Source: Defluviicoccus sp. (GTDB lineage: Bacteria; Pseudomonadota; Alphaproteobacteria; MPNO01). From it: a stretch of DNA of 38,683 nucleotides. Shown here piece by piece: positions 23,963 to 32,611 of this stretch (position 1 is its first letter; every line of letters begins with the position of its first letter). The stretch covers positions 1 to 38,683 of the forward strand of contig JAPPGP010000001.1 in assembly GCA_028821395.1 (NCBI GenBank), read 5' to 3'. The notes beneath the pieces were generated by a model. That model made no database searches and had not been told where the DNA came from. It saw only the letters and a list, made by a program, of their open reading frames with translations. The position numbers and the translations under genes are program-made.

Positions 23963-25921
23963 ATGGGTGAGGACGGGCCGCTCTGGCGCCCCACCGATGA
24001 GATCCTCCGGCAGACCAACATGCGCGCCTTCATGGCGCGGCACGGGCTGTCGGACATCGACGACCTGATGCGCCAGGCCGAGGCGCGGCCGCGCTGGTAC
24101 TGGGAGTCGCTGATCGACTTCTTCGACATCCGGTTCGATGCGCCGTTCACCGACGTGCTCGACATCTCGGAGGGGATCGAGTGGCCCAAATGGTGCGTCG
24201 GCGGCACGACGAACGTGGCCGCGAACTGCCTCGACCGGCATCGCGGCACGCCGTCATGGTCGAAACCGGCGATCGTCTGGGAGGGGGAGGACGGCGCGAC
24301 GCGGCGCTGGAGCTACGCCGAGCTCTCGCGCGAGACCGACCGCCTCGCCGGGCTGCTTGGCGGGCGCGGCGTGGGTCGGGGCGACGTCGTGGCGATCTAC
24401 ATGCCGATGGTCCCCGAAGCCGCCGCCGCCTTGTTCGCCATCGCCAAGATCGGCGCCATCGCCATGCCGCTGTTCTCCGGCTTCGGCGTGCAGCCGCTGA
24501 TCGACCGCCTGGCGGACAGCGGGGCCCGCGCGGTGGTCACGACCGATCTCGCGTGGCGGCGCGGCCGGCCGATCGCGCTCGACGCCACCGTCGCCCGTGC
24601 CCTGCCCGAGGCCGGGACCGTACATACCGTCGTCGTGCTGCGCCGCGGCGAGGACGCGCGCCGCGAGACCGGGGCACGGCATGTCGACTGGCGGACCGGC
24701 CAGCCGCCCGCGCCGCCGGAGCTGCCGACGGAGCCGTTCGACGCCGAGACGCCGGTCATGCTGATGTACACCTCCGGCACCACCGGCAAGCCCAAGGGCA
24801 CCATCCATACCCATTGCGGCGTCCTGGTGAAGAACGCGCTCGACATGGGGTTGTGCATCGACCTCAAGCCGTCCGACCGGCTGTTGTGGATGAGCGACAT
24901 GGGTTGGATCGTCGGCCCCAAGATCGTGATCAGCGCGGCGTTGACGGGTGCCACCCTGGTGCTCGCCGAAGGCACCCCCGACTGGCCGGACCCGGCCCGC
25001 ATGTGGCAAGTGGCCGCGCGCCACGGGGTTACCATCCTGGGCGTGGTGCCGACGATGGTGCGCCAGGCGATGCGGGCGGGCGGCGAGGCCGCGCTCGCCG
25101 GGCTCGATCTGTCCGCCCTGCGCGCGACGATCTCGGTCGGGGAGCCATGGACGAGCGAGGCCTGGGAGTGGTTCTTCCGCCACGTCTGCAAGCAGCGCCT
25201 GCCGATCCTCAACTACGCCGGCGGCACCGAGTGCGGCGGCGCCGTCCTGATCGGCAGCTTCATGCGCCCCATCGGACCATGTGCGTTCTCCCACGAGGTG
25301 CCGGGCTGCGGTGCCGACGTCGTCGATGCCGGGGGAGCTTCGCTGCCGCCGGGCGAGGTGGGGGAGCTGGTGCTGCGCTGCCCGTCCATCGGCATGACCC
25401 GCGGCCTGTGGAACGAGCCCGAGCGCTACATCGAGGCGTATTGGCGGCCGATACCCGGGCTGTGGCTGCAGGGCGACCTCGCCTCGCGCGGTGTCGACGG
25501 ATCGTGGTACCTGCACGGGCGGTCCGACGACACCATCAACATCGCCGGCAAGCGCACCGGGCCGGCGGAGGTCGAGGCGGTGCTGAACGGCACCGGGCTG
25601 GTCTCCGAATCGGCGGTCGTCGGCGTGCCCGACCCGGTGACGGGCTCGGCGCTCGCCTGCGTGTGCGTGCCGGCGTCGGCGGAGGGCGGCGGGGAAGACC
25701 TGACGCAGGCGCTGACCGATGCCGTGGCCGAGCGTCTCGGCGCGGCGTATCGGCCCAAACGGGTCGTGTTCGCGCCCGACCTGCCGCGCACAAGGAACCA
25801 GAAGATCATGCGCCGCCTCGTCCGCGCAACGCTGACCGGCGAGCCGATGGGCGATCTCAGCTCGCTCGCCAACCCGGAGTCCCTGGAGGCGATCCGCCAG
25901 GCCGGCGCAAGCCCGGTTTAG
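23963..25921 (+). CDS. AMP-forming acyl-CoA synthetase (acetoacetyl/propionyl-CoA synthetase-like)
   Basis: 652 residues from the ATG at 23963; a TTG at 23921 lies inside the promoter region. Length and N-terminal WRPTDEILRQTNMRAF match acetyl-CoA-synthetase-like ligases (ACAS_N cap). The ATP loop is T270-SGTTGKPKG279, followed by NYAGGTECGG, LQGDLASRGVDGSWYLHGRSDD and the hinge and A10 motif with K614 in RTRNQK-IMRR, the lysine that is often acetylated. The enzyme activates a carboxylic acid to its CoA thioester via an acyl-AMP. Acid specificity is unknown. It is divergently paired with a BadI/MenB-like crotonase, which suggests a CoA-dependent route for one acid. Its TAG overlaps the convergent amidase's stop. 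Confidence 0.94.
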   Translation: MGEDGPLWRPTDEILRQTNMRAFMARHGLSDIDDLMRQAEARPRWYWESLIDFFDIRFDAPFTDVLDISEGIEWPKWCVGGTTNVAANCLDRHRGTPSWSKPAIVWEGEDGATRRWSYAELSRETDRLAGLLGGRGVGRGDVVAIYMPMVPEAAAALFAIAKIGAIAMPLFSGFGVQPLIDRLADSGARAVVTTDLAWRRGRPIALDATVARALPEAGTVHTVVVLRRGEDARRETGARHVDWRTGQPPAPPELPTEPFDAETPVMLMYTSGTTGKPKGTIHTHCGVLVKNALDMGLCIDLKPSDRLLWMSDMGWIVGPKIVISAALTGATLVLAEGTPDWPDPARMWQVAARHGVTILGVVPTMVRQAMRAGGEAALAGLDLSALRATISVGEPWTSEAWEWFFRHVCKQRLPILNYAGGTECGGAVLIGSFMRPIGPCAFSHEVPGCGADVVDAGGASLPPGEVGELVLRCPSIGMTRGLWNEPERYIEAYWRPIPGLWLQGDLASRGVDGSWYLHGRSDDTINIAGKRTGPAEVEAVLNGTGLVSESAVVGVPDPVTGSALACVCVPASAEGGGEDLTQALTDAVAERLGAAYRPKRVVFAPDLPRTRNQKIMRRLVRATLTGEPMGDLSSLANPESLEAIRQAGASPV

Positions 25922-27276
25922 AGCCGCCGCACCGCCTGCTCGACCGCCAGGCCGACGCGGATCAGGTGGGCGTCGGCGCCGGTATCGTCCACCACCATCA
26001 GCCCGGCCGGCGCCTCGCCCGCCTCGTGAATCGGAATCGAGAGCGCGCAGCGGTCGAGAAAGTTGCCGAAGGTGGTGTTGCGCAGGATGAACGGGTTCAT
26101 CTCCCAGTACAGCTCGTCGCTCGCCAGGATGTCGTCGATCGGCGGCGCGACGATGGCGACCGTCGGCATCAGCAGCGCGTCGTAGCCGACGCCGATCGCA
26201 TCCGCCCGCGCCCGGATGTCCGCCCGAGCGCGGATCACGTCCAGCAGGTCGGCGCCCGAGATGTCGGCGCCGCGCTCGATCCGCGCGCGCACCCGGGGAT
26301 CGACCATGTTCCCCTTCGCCGCCAGCCGCTCGCGGTGCAGCGCCCAGGCCTCGGCGCCCAGGATGCCGCCCGCCGCGCTGACCTCGCGAATCCGGGCGAA
26401 GGGCTCGAAGGCGATGTCGGTGAGCAGGGCGCCGGCTTCGGACAGCCGGTCGAGCGCCGACCGGAAGGCTGCGCCCACATGTTCGTCCATGCCGTCCTGC
26501 ACGATCGTCGTCGGCACCCCGAAGCGCAGCCCCCGCAGCGGCAGAGCTTCCGGGCGGGCCCAGACGTCCTCGCCCGCCATCGCCGCGTCGAGCAGGGCGC
26601 AGCAGGCGACGGTGGGCGCGAGCGGCCCCGCGGAATCGAGCGTGTTCGACAGCGGGAACACGCCGTCGAGCGGAATCCGACCGGTGGTCGTCTTGAAGCC
26701 GGTCACCCCGCAGAGCGCCGCCGGGATGCGCACCGAGCCGCCGGTATCGCTGCCGATGGCGGCGGCGGCCATGCCGTCGGCGACCGAGACCGCGGCGCCT
26801 GAGGACGATCCCCCGGGAATGCGCCCGCGCGCGCGGTCCCAGGGGTTCGCGGGCGTGCCGAAATGCGGGTTGATGCCGATCCCCGAATAGGCGAACTCGG
26901 TGAGATTGGTGCGCCCGAGCACGATGGCGCCGGCCGCCCGCAGCCTGGCGACGACGGTCGAATCGCGCTCGGCCGGCGGCTCGTCGGCAAGCGTCGGCGA
27001 GGCCGCGGTGGTGACCTCGCCCGCCACGTCGAACAGATCCTTCATCGAGACCGGCAGGCCGGCGAGGGGGGAGGGGACCACGCCCGCCTTGCGCAGCGCG
27101 TCGCTCGCGTCGGCCTCGGCGCGGGCGCGCTCGGCGTCGAGGAAGACGAAGGCCCGCCCGCCTTCGCCCTCCGGCGCCTCGATGGCGGCGAGCGCCCGCT
27201 CCACCAGGTCGCGGCTTGTGGTCCGCCCGGCGGCGAGGTCGTCGGCAAGCGACCGAAGCGGTCGGGTTCCAAGCAT
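25918..27276 (-). CDS. Amidase-signature hydrolase
   Basis: 452 residues from the ATG at 27276 (GGGAG about 10 nt upstream). The Ser-cisSer-Lys triad is visible: K79 in SMKDLFD, S157 in G-GSSSG, and nucleophile S181 in GSDTGGS-VRIPA. Family members hydrolyse amides, including aryl and short aliphatic amides, malonamidate and carbamoyl substrates; GatA of the transamidosome is longer and has no GatB/C here. The TAA (25918-25920) overlaps the TAG of the convergent acyl-CoA synthetase. Release of a free acid next to an acid-activating ligase is suggestive but not proof of one pathway. The parDE pair lies 115 bp upstream on the same strand. Confidence 0.94.
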   Translation of the reverse strand: MLGTRPLRSLADDLAAGRTTSRDLVERALAAIEAPEGEGGRAFVFLDAERARAEADASDALRKAGVVPSPLAGLPVSMKDLFDVAGEVTTAASPTLADEPPAERDSTVVARLRAAGAIVLGRTNLTEFAYSGIGINPHFGTPANPWDRARGRIPGGSSSGAAVSVADGMAAAAIGSDTGGSVRIPAALCGVTGFKTTTGRIPLDGVFPLSNTLDSAGPLAPTVACCALLDAAMAGEDVWARPEALPLRGLRFGVPTTIVQDGMDEHVGAAFRSALDRLSEAGALLTDIAFEPFARIREVSAAGGILGAEAWALHRERLAAKGNMVDPRVRARIERGADISGADLLDVIRARADIRARADAIGVGYDALLMPTVAIVAPPIDDILASDELYWEMNPFILRNTTFGNFLDRCALSIPIHEAGEAPAGLMVVDDTGADAHLIRVGLAVEQAVRRL

Positions 27277-27391
27277 CGCGGCGTGTCTCCCGTTGCTGCG
27301 GCGCGGGATCTGACCACATCGCAAAGCGTGGGCCAAGCGCGGAGGGCACCGAGCGTCCCTCGATGCGCCGCCCCGCACGAGCGCGACAATT

Positions 27392-27709
27392 TCAGCCTTC
27401 GATATCCTCGAAATACGCCAGTGCCGGCAAGTTCCGGCGTTGATGAACGATCCGCAGAACCACCGGCTCGCCACCGGCGGCGGCGATGCGGGCGAAGAAG
27501 ATGACGTGGCGACCGCAATTCACCGAACGCAGACCCGCGGCGAACAGGCTTCGATCGCGACCGCCATCGGGGTCCGCCGCGATCCGCTCGAATGCCCGCA
27601 CCAGGCCACGGTAATACGTCAACCACCGCTCTCGACCCCAAGTCTCGACCGTGTGTTGCCGGATATCGTCCAAATCCCGACGCGCCAGCCGCGACAACCT
27701 GACGGTCAT
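27392..27709 (-). CDS. parE: ParE/RelE-superfamily toxin
   Basis: 105 residues from the ATG at 27709; the frame is open upstream but only through parD. The ParE pattern is clear: VRLSRLARRDLDDIRQHT, WGRERWLTYYRGL, then the basic core RDRSLFAAGLRSVNCGRH-VIFFA and the C-terminal VVLRIVHQRRN-PALAYF. ParE toxins poison DNA gyrase, whereas RelE relatives cleave mRNA; the HQRRN-type end favours ParE. The start lies 10 nt after the antitoxin stop and has almost no ribosome-binding site, so translation is probably coupled to parD, which keeps toxin below antitoxin. Confidence 0.88.
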   Translation of the reverse strand: MTVRLSRLARRDLDDIRQHTVETWGRERWLTYYRGLVRAFERIAADPDGGRDRSLFAAGLRSVNCGRHVIFFARIAAAGGEPVVLRIVHQRRNLPALAYFEDIEG

Positions 27710-27719
27710 GGGGCCGTGC

Positions 27720-27962
27720 TTATCTTCCGCCGGCGTCCGGCTCGTAAGCCAGCGGATCGAATTCTTCGAATCCACCGGCTTCCGCTTCCAGCACGGCTTC
27801 TTCCAGATCCGCCTTCAACGCGTAGAACTGCCGTGCCCCGTCCCGCTCCATCAGCAACCGGATGCCCGCGCGCACGACCTCGCTCAGATTGGCGTAGGCG
27901 CCGGCCCTGATCTGCCCGCGAACGTAGGTCTCCATTTGTTCGGTAAGGTGAACGTTCGGCAT
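27720..27962 (-). CDS. parD: ParD-family antitoxin (ribbon-helix-helix)
   Basis: 80 residues: MPNVHLTEQMETYVRGQIRA opens the ribbon-helix-helix DNA-binding domain, and YANLSEVVRAGIRLL is its second helix. The acidic C-terminal half (EEAVLEAEAGGFEEFDP) is the segment that wraps the toxin in this family. It precedes parE in the same operon. The promoter overlaps a perfect inverted repeat (27989-28001), matching the usual autorepression by ParD and ParD-ParE complexes. Confidence 0.9.
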   Translation of the reverse strand: MPNVHLTEQMETYVRGQIRAGAYANLSEVVRAGIRLLMERDGARQFYALKADLEEAVLEAEAGGFEEFDPLAYEPDAGGR

Positions 27963-27988
27963 TCGGGCGATCCAGTATGTCCGAAAAC

Positions 27989-28028
27989 ATCAGATACTGA
28001 TATACGGTCCTCGATCGGTCCGATGCAA
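27989..28028 (-). promoter_or_regulatory. parDE promoter with operator
   Basis: On the minus strand, TTGCAT (28028-28023) and TATATC (28004-27999) are 18 bp apart. ATCAG-ATA-CTGAT (27989-28001) is a perfect 5-3-5 inverted repeat that overlaps the -10 box and lies 27 bp before the parD ATG, as expected for an autoregulatory operator. Confidence 0.55.
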
Positions 28029-28116
28029 GTCACTCGATCGCGCAGGAAATCCGTTGCCGGGTGGCGGCGTGCACGCCGGGTGGTAAGTTCCGCCGTTTTT
28101 CCGGGAGGCGGAGCCG

Positions 28117-29340
28117 ATGAAATCGGAGAAAGCGACTTTTGCCGGGGCGGGCGGGGATGCGCTTGTCGCCCGGCTGGAGAGCCCGGCGGGCGAGATCCGC
28201 GCCTATGCCCTGTTCGCGCATTGCTTCACCTGCTCGAAGGACATCTTCGCCGCCTCGCGGATCGCGGCCGCGCTCGCCTCGAACGGGATCGCCACCCTCC
28301 GCTTCGACTTCACCGGGCTGGGCGCGAGCGGCGGCGACTTCGCCAACACGAACTTCTCGTCCAATGTGGGCGACCTGATCGCGGCCGCGGACTGGCTGCG
28401 CGCCGAGCGCGAGGCGCCGTCGATCCTGATCGGCCACAGCCTCGGCGGGGCCGCCGTGCTGGCCGCCGCCGGGGCGGTGGAGGAGGCGGTGGGCGTGGCG
28501 ACCATCGGCGCGCCGAGCGACCCCGGCCACGTCGCCCATTTGTTCGAGGACGACATCGCCGCGATCGAGCGCGACGGCGAGGCCGATGTGAGGATCGCCG
28601 GACGGCCGTTCCGCATCCGCAAGCAGTTTCTGGACGACATCCAGGGTCAGCGCCTGCGCGACAAGGTAGCCGGGCTGCGCAAGGCGCTGCTGGTCATGCA
28701 CGCGCCGCTCGACCGGACGGTCGGGATCGACAACGCGGCGGAGATCTTCCAGGCCGCCAGGCACCCCAAAAGCTTCGTCTCGCTCGACAGCGCGGACCAC
28801 CTGCTGACGCGGCGCGAGGACGCGGTCTATGCCGCCGAAATGGTGGCCGCCTGGGCGAGCCGTTTCCTGCCGCCGAAGCGCGCCTCCGGGGCGGAGGCCG
28901 AGGCCGGCGCGGTGGTGGTGGCGGAGAACGGAATCGGCAGGTTCGGCCAGGACATCGCGGCGGGCGAACACCGGCTCCGGGCCGACGAGCCGGCATCGGT
29001 GGGCGGTCTCGACCGGGGGCCAACGCCTTACCAGCTGCTCTCGTCGGCGCTCGGCACCTGCACCACGATGACGCTCCGCATGTACGCCCAACGCAAGCAA
29101 TGGCCGCTCGAACGCGCCGCCGTCACCGTGCGCCAGCAGAAGATCCACGCCGCCGACTGCGCCGAGTGCGAGACCGCGGACGGCAAAATCGACTCCTTCG
29201 AGCGCGAGATCGAGCTGGTTGGACCGCTGGATGAGGAACAGCGTGCCAGGCTGTTGGAAATAGCCGACAAATGCCCGGTCCACAGGACCCCGCACGGGGA
29301 GGTGAGGGTGACGACGACGCTGCGGCCGGTAGCTGAATGA
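28117..29340 (+). CDS. Alpha/beta-hydrolase - OsmC fusion protein
   Basis: 407 residues with GGGAGGCGGAG just before the ATG. Residues 1-250 form an alpha/beta hydrolase with nucleophile S108 in IGHS-LGGAAV and a late His in DSADHLL. Residues 270-405 form an OsmC domain with the two redox cysteines C315 (ALGTC-TTMTLRMYA) and C386 (IADKC-PVHRT). This hydrolase-OsmC architecture is widespread in proteobacteria and is annotated as a bifunctional protein. The OsmC part would reduce organic hydroperoxides; the hydrolase part probably acts on ester substrates. The start is divergent from parD. An AT-rich tail follows the stop. Confidence 0.94.
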   Translation: MKSEKATFAGAGGDALVARLESPAGEIRAYALFAHCFTCSKDIFAASRIAAALASNGIATLRFDFTGLGASGGDFANTNFSSNVGDLIAAADWLRAEREAPSILIGHSLGGAAVLAAAGAVEEAVGVATIGAPSDPGHVAHLFEDDIAAIERDGEADVRIAGRPFRIRKQFLDDIQGQRLRDKVAGLRKALLVMHAPLDRTVGIDNAAEIFQAARHPKSFVSLDSADHLLTRREDAVYAAEMVAAWASRFLPPKRASGAEAEAGAVVVAENGIGRFGQDIAAGEHRLRADEPASVGGLDRGPTPYQLLSSALGTCTTMTLRMYAQRKQWPLERAAVTVRQQKIHAADCAECETADGKIDSFEREIELVGPLDEEQRARLLEIADKCPVHRTPHGEVRVTTTLRPVAE

Positions 29341-29490
29341 AAAAATAAAGATTGGTATTTAACCACCTATAATAAAGCTATTTTCTGCCGTCCGACCGCT
29401 GAACCGGGACCACGCGTCGCCTCCATCGGAGCCCGCCGGGACGGAGGACCGGGAAGGAGATATCTCCGCCCCCGCCAATCAGAGCCTCGC

Positions 29491-29519
29491 TTGACCCTGC
29501 AACCGATGCCCCATACCTT
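29491..29519 (+). promoter_or_regulatory. Candidate tRNA-Lys promoter
   Basis: TTGACC (29491-29496), 17-bp spacer, TACCTT (29514-29519), with a predicted start about 23 nt before the tRNA. The -35 box matches the alphaproteobacterial TTGAC consensus; the -10 is weaker. The stretch 29341-29390 before it is unusually A+T-rich for this window. Confidence 0.45.
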
Positions 29520-29548
29520 CCCGCCGCGTCCCCGACGCCGGCACCGGT

Positions 29549-29624
29549 GCGCGCATAGCTCAGGTGGTAGAGCAACTGACTTTTAATCAGTGGGTCCCAG
29601 GTTCGAGTCCTGGTGCGCGCACCA
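29549..29624 (+). tRNA. tRNA-Lys (anticodon UUU)
   Basis: 76 nt folding as a cloverleaf: acceptor GCGCGCA/TGCGCGC, D-stem GCTC/GAGC with loop AGGTGGTA, anticodon stem ACTGA/TCAGT with loop CTTTTAA (anticodon TTT), variable GGGTC, T-stem CCAGG/CCTGG with TTCGAGT loop, discriminator A and an encoded CCA. Confidence 0.98.
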
Positions 29625-29744
29625 ATCTTTTCAACGGGTTAGGTCGCAATGTTCAAACTGCGTGTATCCCTATCCCCGCTTGCCAACTCCCGCCACCCAC
29701 CCCAATAGCGTGCCCGCACAACCACACCGCCCAGGGAGGAACCC

Positions 29745-30470
29745 ATGTCCACCTATGTTCTCGTCCACGGCGCCTGGCATTCCGGCGATCTGCTGGAGGC
29801 CACGGCCGAGCCGATCCGCGCGGCGGGTCACGAGGCGCATTGCCCGACGCTCGCCGGCAACCGGCCGGGCGACGCGAAGACCGTCGGGCTCTCCGATGCC
29901 GTCGGGTCGATCGTCGACTATCTCGCCGACAACGATCTCTCCGACGTGATCCTGATGGGGCATTCCTATGGCGGCATGGTGATCACCGGCGTCGCCGACC
30001 GGGCGGCCGAGCGCATCCGCCGGCTGGTCTACTGGAACGCCTTCGTGCCGAATGACGGCGAATCGCTCAACGACATGGTGCCGCCGCACTACGTCGCGCT
30101 GTTCGAGCAGATCGCCGCCGAGATCGGCGACGGCTCGGTCGTCATGCCCTATCCGATCTGGCGCGAGGCGTTCATGAACGACGCCGACGCGGACTTGTCC
30201 CAGTCCGCCTACGACAAGCTCAACCCGCACCCCTTCGGCACCTTCACCGAGAAGATCTCGCTGTCGGCGAACCCGGCGGAGATGGAGCTCGCCAAGTCCT
30301 ACATCAACTGCACCGAGGACACCTCGCTGCCGCATTCGATGACCTGGCACCCCAGGCTGTCCGAGAAGCTCGGTCTGTTCCGCCTAGTCCAGATCCCGGG
30401 CGGGCACGAGGTCTGCTTCACCGCGCCGGACCGCCTCGCCCGGGCGATCATGGACGCCGGGCGCGACTAG
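29745..30470 (+). CDS. Alpha/beta-fold hydrolase (methylesterase-like)
   Basis: 241 residues. VLVHGAWHSG opens the fold and forms the oxyanion hole, S74 lies in the nucleophile elbow MGHS-YGGMVI, and H221 lies in IPGGH-EVCFTAPDRLA. The pattern is that of the plant-type methylesterase/hydroxynitrile lyase (MES/SABP2) branch that also occurs in bacteria, so an ester of a small aromatic or aliphatic acid is a fair guess. Soluble, no signal peptide. GGGAGGA is near the ATG. Its TAG overlaps the stop of the convergent DoxX gene in a CTAG. Confidence 0.92.
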   Translation: MSTYVLVHGAWHSGDLLEATAEPIRAAGHEAHCPTLAGNRPGDAKTVGLSDAVGSIVDYLADNDLSDVILMGHSYGGMVITGVADRAAERIRRLVYWNAFVPNDGESLNDMVPPHYVALFEQIAAEIGDGSVVMPYPIWREAFMNDADADLSQSAYDKLNPHPFGTFTEKISLSANPAEMELAKSYINCTEDTSLPHSMTWHPRLSEKLGLFRLVQIPGGHEVCFTAPDRLARAIMDAGRD

Positions 30471-30949
30471 CGCCGGAACAGCAGCCCGTCGAGCGAATAC
30501 CGTCCCGGGCCGAGCGCGATCACGGCGAACAGGATGACCGCCCAGAACATGTGGGCGCTGAACCAGGCGTCGGGGTAGACGAAGAGCTGGATCACCATGG
30601 TCATGACGAACATGCCGAGCGCGCTGAGCCGGGTCAGCAGGCCGAGCACCAGCAGGATCGGCAGGACGTGCTCGGCGATGGCGGTGACATGCGCGGTCAG
30701 CTCCGGCATCGGCATGCCGAACTCCTCGCGGAACAGGAAATACTGGCTGTCCTTGACCGAGAAGATGTTCCACCCCTCGACCTTGGTGCGGCCGGAGCGC
30801 CAGAACACGATGGCGATCGGCAGCCGGAGGATGAGCAGCGCGACCGGCCCGAGCCGGCGCTCGACGGGCTCGGCGATCCGGTGACCGAGATCGACCGCCT
30901 GCCTGACCAGCCCGGCCGCGCCGGCCGCCGTCGGTGTGCCGTTGCTCAT
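30467..30949 (-). CDS. DoxX-family membrane protein, last gene of the bufferin operon
   Basis: 160 residues with four predicted membrane helices (about 36-52, 80-105, 108-125, 130-148) and the DoxX features RLPIAIVFWRSGRTKVEGW and HVLPILLVLGLLTRLSALG. In bufferin and related MNIO operons a DoxX protein often follows the partner gene; its exact role (redox link to quinones, or membrane handling of the product) is not settled. Its ATG overlaps the upstream gene's stop as ATGA, so it belongs to the same operon. The C-terminal stop (TAG) overlaps the convergent hydrolase stop in CTAG. Confidence 0.88.
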   Translation of the reverse strand: MSNGTPTAAGAAGLVRQAVDLGHRIAEPVERRLGPVALLILRLPIAIVFWRSGRTKVEGWNIFSVKDSQYFLFREEFGMPMPELTAHVTAIAEHVLPILLVLGLLTRLSALGMFVMTMVIQLFVYPDAWFSAHMFWAVILFAVIALGPGRYSLDGLLFRR

Positions 30950-31725
30950 GCCTCTGCTCCTTCGCCCGTTGCGCCCGCGAGCCCGGCGAAGGCGCCGGAA
31001 GCGAGCAGGTTCCTGAACGCCGGGACGACGTCGAAATCTCCGTCGAGCGCGGCCGCGTCCGCCGCCGCCGTCATCGGGTCGCCGCCCGACAGCAGCGTCC
31101 CGGCGAAGGCGCAGCCGGCGGGGTCGAACGCCTCGACACGGACCGAGAGCGCCGGCCTGACGACCAGCGCGCCGCCGGCGTCGGCGGCGATGACGAGCTC
31201 TTCCCCGGACGGCAAGTCGCCGGCATTGGCCTGCCAGATCCGGGCAATCGGCCAGGACGAGCGCACCAGCCGGGTCGCCGGGTGGGGCGCGAGCCGCACC
31301 GTCCCGACGCCCGCGCCGAGCGCAGCCAGCGCCGCCGGGTCGAGCGCCGGCGCATCGGCGGCGTGGAGCGACTCAAGCACCGCGCGCTCCAGCCTGGCGA
31401 CATCGGCGAGGTAGGGCAGGTCGCGGGCCGGCGGGAAATTGGCGACGAACCCGGCGAAGCCGGCGCCGTAGAGGTTGAGGGTGCGGGCCGCCGACGGGCG
31501 GCCGGACGCGTAGGTGAGGGCCATCGCCTCGAAGAAGCGCTCGCCGACGATCCGCCGCAGCGCGGGATAGGCCGCCGTCAGCGCCTCGATCAGGGCGACG
31601 CGCACGTTGTTGCGATAGACCCGGAAGCGCCGCCGGGCGGGCCCGGAAAGCCCGGCCGGCGCGGCATCCGGCGCCGGGTCCCCGAGCGCGGCGGCGAACT
31701 CCGCCTGTATCGAGGCGAGCTTCAT
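30946..31725 (-). CDS. bufC: DUF2063/BufC-type partner protein of an MNIO enzyme
   Basis: 259 residues from the ATG at 31725. The N-terminal 100 residues match the DUF2063 (HvfC/BufC N-terminal) pattern: IQAEFAAALG, then RRRFRVYRNNVRVALIEALTAAYPALRRIVGERFF, then the PPARDLPYLADVARLE segment. The C-terminal part (about 130-250) is a beta-rich domain seen in these partners. In characterised MNIO systems the partner binds the precursor peptide and presents it to the iron enzyme. Start and stop overlap both neighbours by four bases (ATGA), so it is translationally coupled between bufB and the DoxX gene. Confidence 0.88.
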   Translation of the reverse strand: MKLASIQAEFAAALGDPAPDAAPAGLSGPARRRFRVYRNNVRVALIEALTAAYPALRRIVGERFFEAMALTYASGRPSAARTLNLYGAGFAGFVANFPPARDLPYLADVARLERAVLESLHAADAPALDPAALAALGAGVGTVRLAPHPATRLVRSSWPIARIWQANAGDLPSGEELVIAADAGGALVVRPALSVRVEAFDPAGCAFAGTLLSGGDPMTAAADAAALDGDFDVVPAFRNLLASGAFAGLAGATGEGAEA

Positions 31726-32597
31726 GCGGGCACGGGCTCGGGAAGGCGCGCAAGCGCTAGGTCCGCCTTCTTCGCTTCGGCGAACAGCACCTCCCAGGCC
31801 GGGATGTCCTTGTCCCACTCCACCAGGGTGGGCCTGGCGCCGATGCGCCCGATCAGCCGGTCGTAGAGCCGCCAGACCGCGCCGTCGACCGGCGCGCCGT
31901 GGCTGTCGATCAGCAGCCGCTCGCCGTCGGCATCGTCGACGCCGAACCCGGCGAGATGGATTTCCCCGACCAGCGTGCCCGGGATCGCGTCGACATAGGA
32001 TTCGGCGTCAAGACCGGTATTGACCGCGCTGACATGGATGTTGTTGAGGTCGACGAGCAGCCCGCACCCGGTACGCCGCGCGGCTTCGACGACAAACGAG
32101 AGCTCGTCCATCTCGCGGTCGGGCAGGACCAGGTAGCTCGCCGGGTTCTCGATCAGGACCGCCCGGCCGAGCGCCTCCTGCATCTCGTCGACATTGTCGC
32201 ACAGAAGGTCGAGTCCTGCCGCGCTGAGACTGGGCGGCAGCAGGTCGGCGAACCACACGCCGCCATGCGCCGACCAGGCGATGTGCTCGGAGACCAGGCC
32301 CGGCTCGAACCGCTCGGCAAGCGCGCCGAGGGCTGCCAGATGATCGCGGTCGAGCCGCTCGGCGCCGCCGAGCGACAGGCCGACGCCGTGCAGCGACAGC
32401 GGCCAGGCCCCGCGCAGGGCCTCGAGCGTGGCGAGCCTCGGCCCGCCGGCGACCATGTAGTTCTCCGGATGGACCTCGAACCAGCCGATATCGGGAGCTT
32501 CCCCGAAGACCGCCTCGGCGTGCTCGCCCTTGAAGCTCGCGCCGGCCCGGGACGGAACCGGCGACGGTTCGGCGGCGAAGCGAGGGGAGGCGGGCAT
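31722..32597 (-). CDS. bufB: DUF692/MNIO multinuclear iron oxidase (BufB)
   Basis: 291 residues, a TIM-barrel DUF692 protein. Iron-ligand segments are all present: IGWFEVHPENYM (40-48), SLH70-GVGLSLG, SE104-H105-IAW, IEN151-PASYL, VD183-LNN-IH188, GE212-IH214-LAGF, D231-SH233-G and VE260-WD. MNIO enzymes use a di- or tri-iron site and O2 to modify cysteines of a peptide, to thiooxazole in bufferins and oxazolone/thioamide in methanobactin. Here the substrate would be the DUF2282 peptide encoded just upstream. The ribosome-binding site is poor and a strong hairpin precedes it, so the enzyme is probably made in much smaller amounts than the precursor. Its stop overlaps bufC. Confidence 0.94.
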   Translation of the reverse strand: MPASPRFAAEPSPVPSRAGASFKGEHAEAVFGEAPDIGWFEVHPENYMVAGGPRLATLEALRGAWPLSLHGVGLSLGGAERLDRDHLAALGALAERFEPGLVSEHIAWSAHGGVWFADLLPPSLSAAGLDLLCDNVDEMQEALGRAVLIENPASYLVLPDREMDELSFVVEAARRTGCGLLVDLNNIHVSAVNTGLDAESYVDAIPGTLVGEIHLAGFGVDDADGERLLIDSHGAPVDGAVWRLYDRLIGRIGARPTLVEWDKDIPAWEVLFAEAKKADLALARLPEPVPA

Positions 32598-32611
32598 TGC
32601 CAGACGGAAAC

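Noticed and set aside
24254..27349. Minus-strand open frame of 1031 codons
   Set aside because: Antisense to the acyl-CoA synthetase and out of frame with the amidase; no family motif.
29549..29624. tRNA-Lys as an integration site
   Set aside because: No integrase gene and no duplicate of the tRNA 3' end is visible in the window.
30467..30949. DoxX protein as a subunit of a terminal quinol oxidase
   Set aside because: No oxidase subunits are nearby; the four-base overlap with bufC ties it to the bufferin operon.
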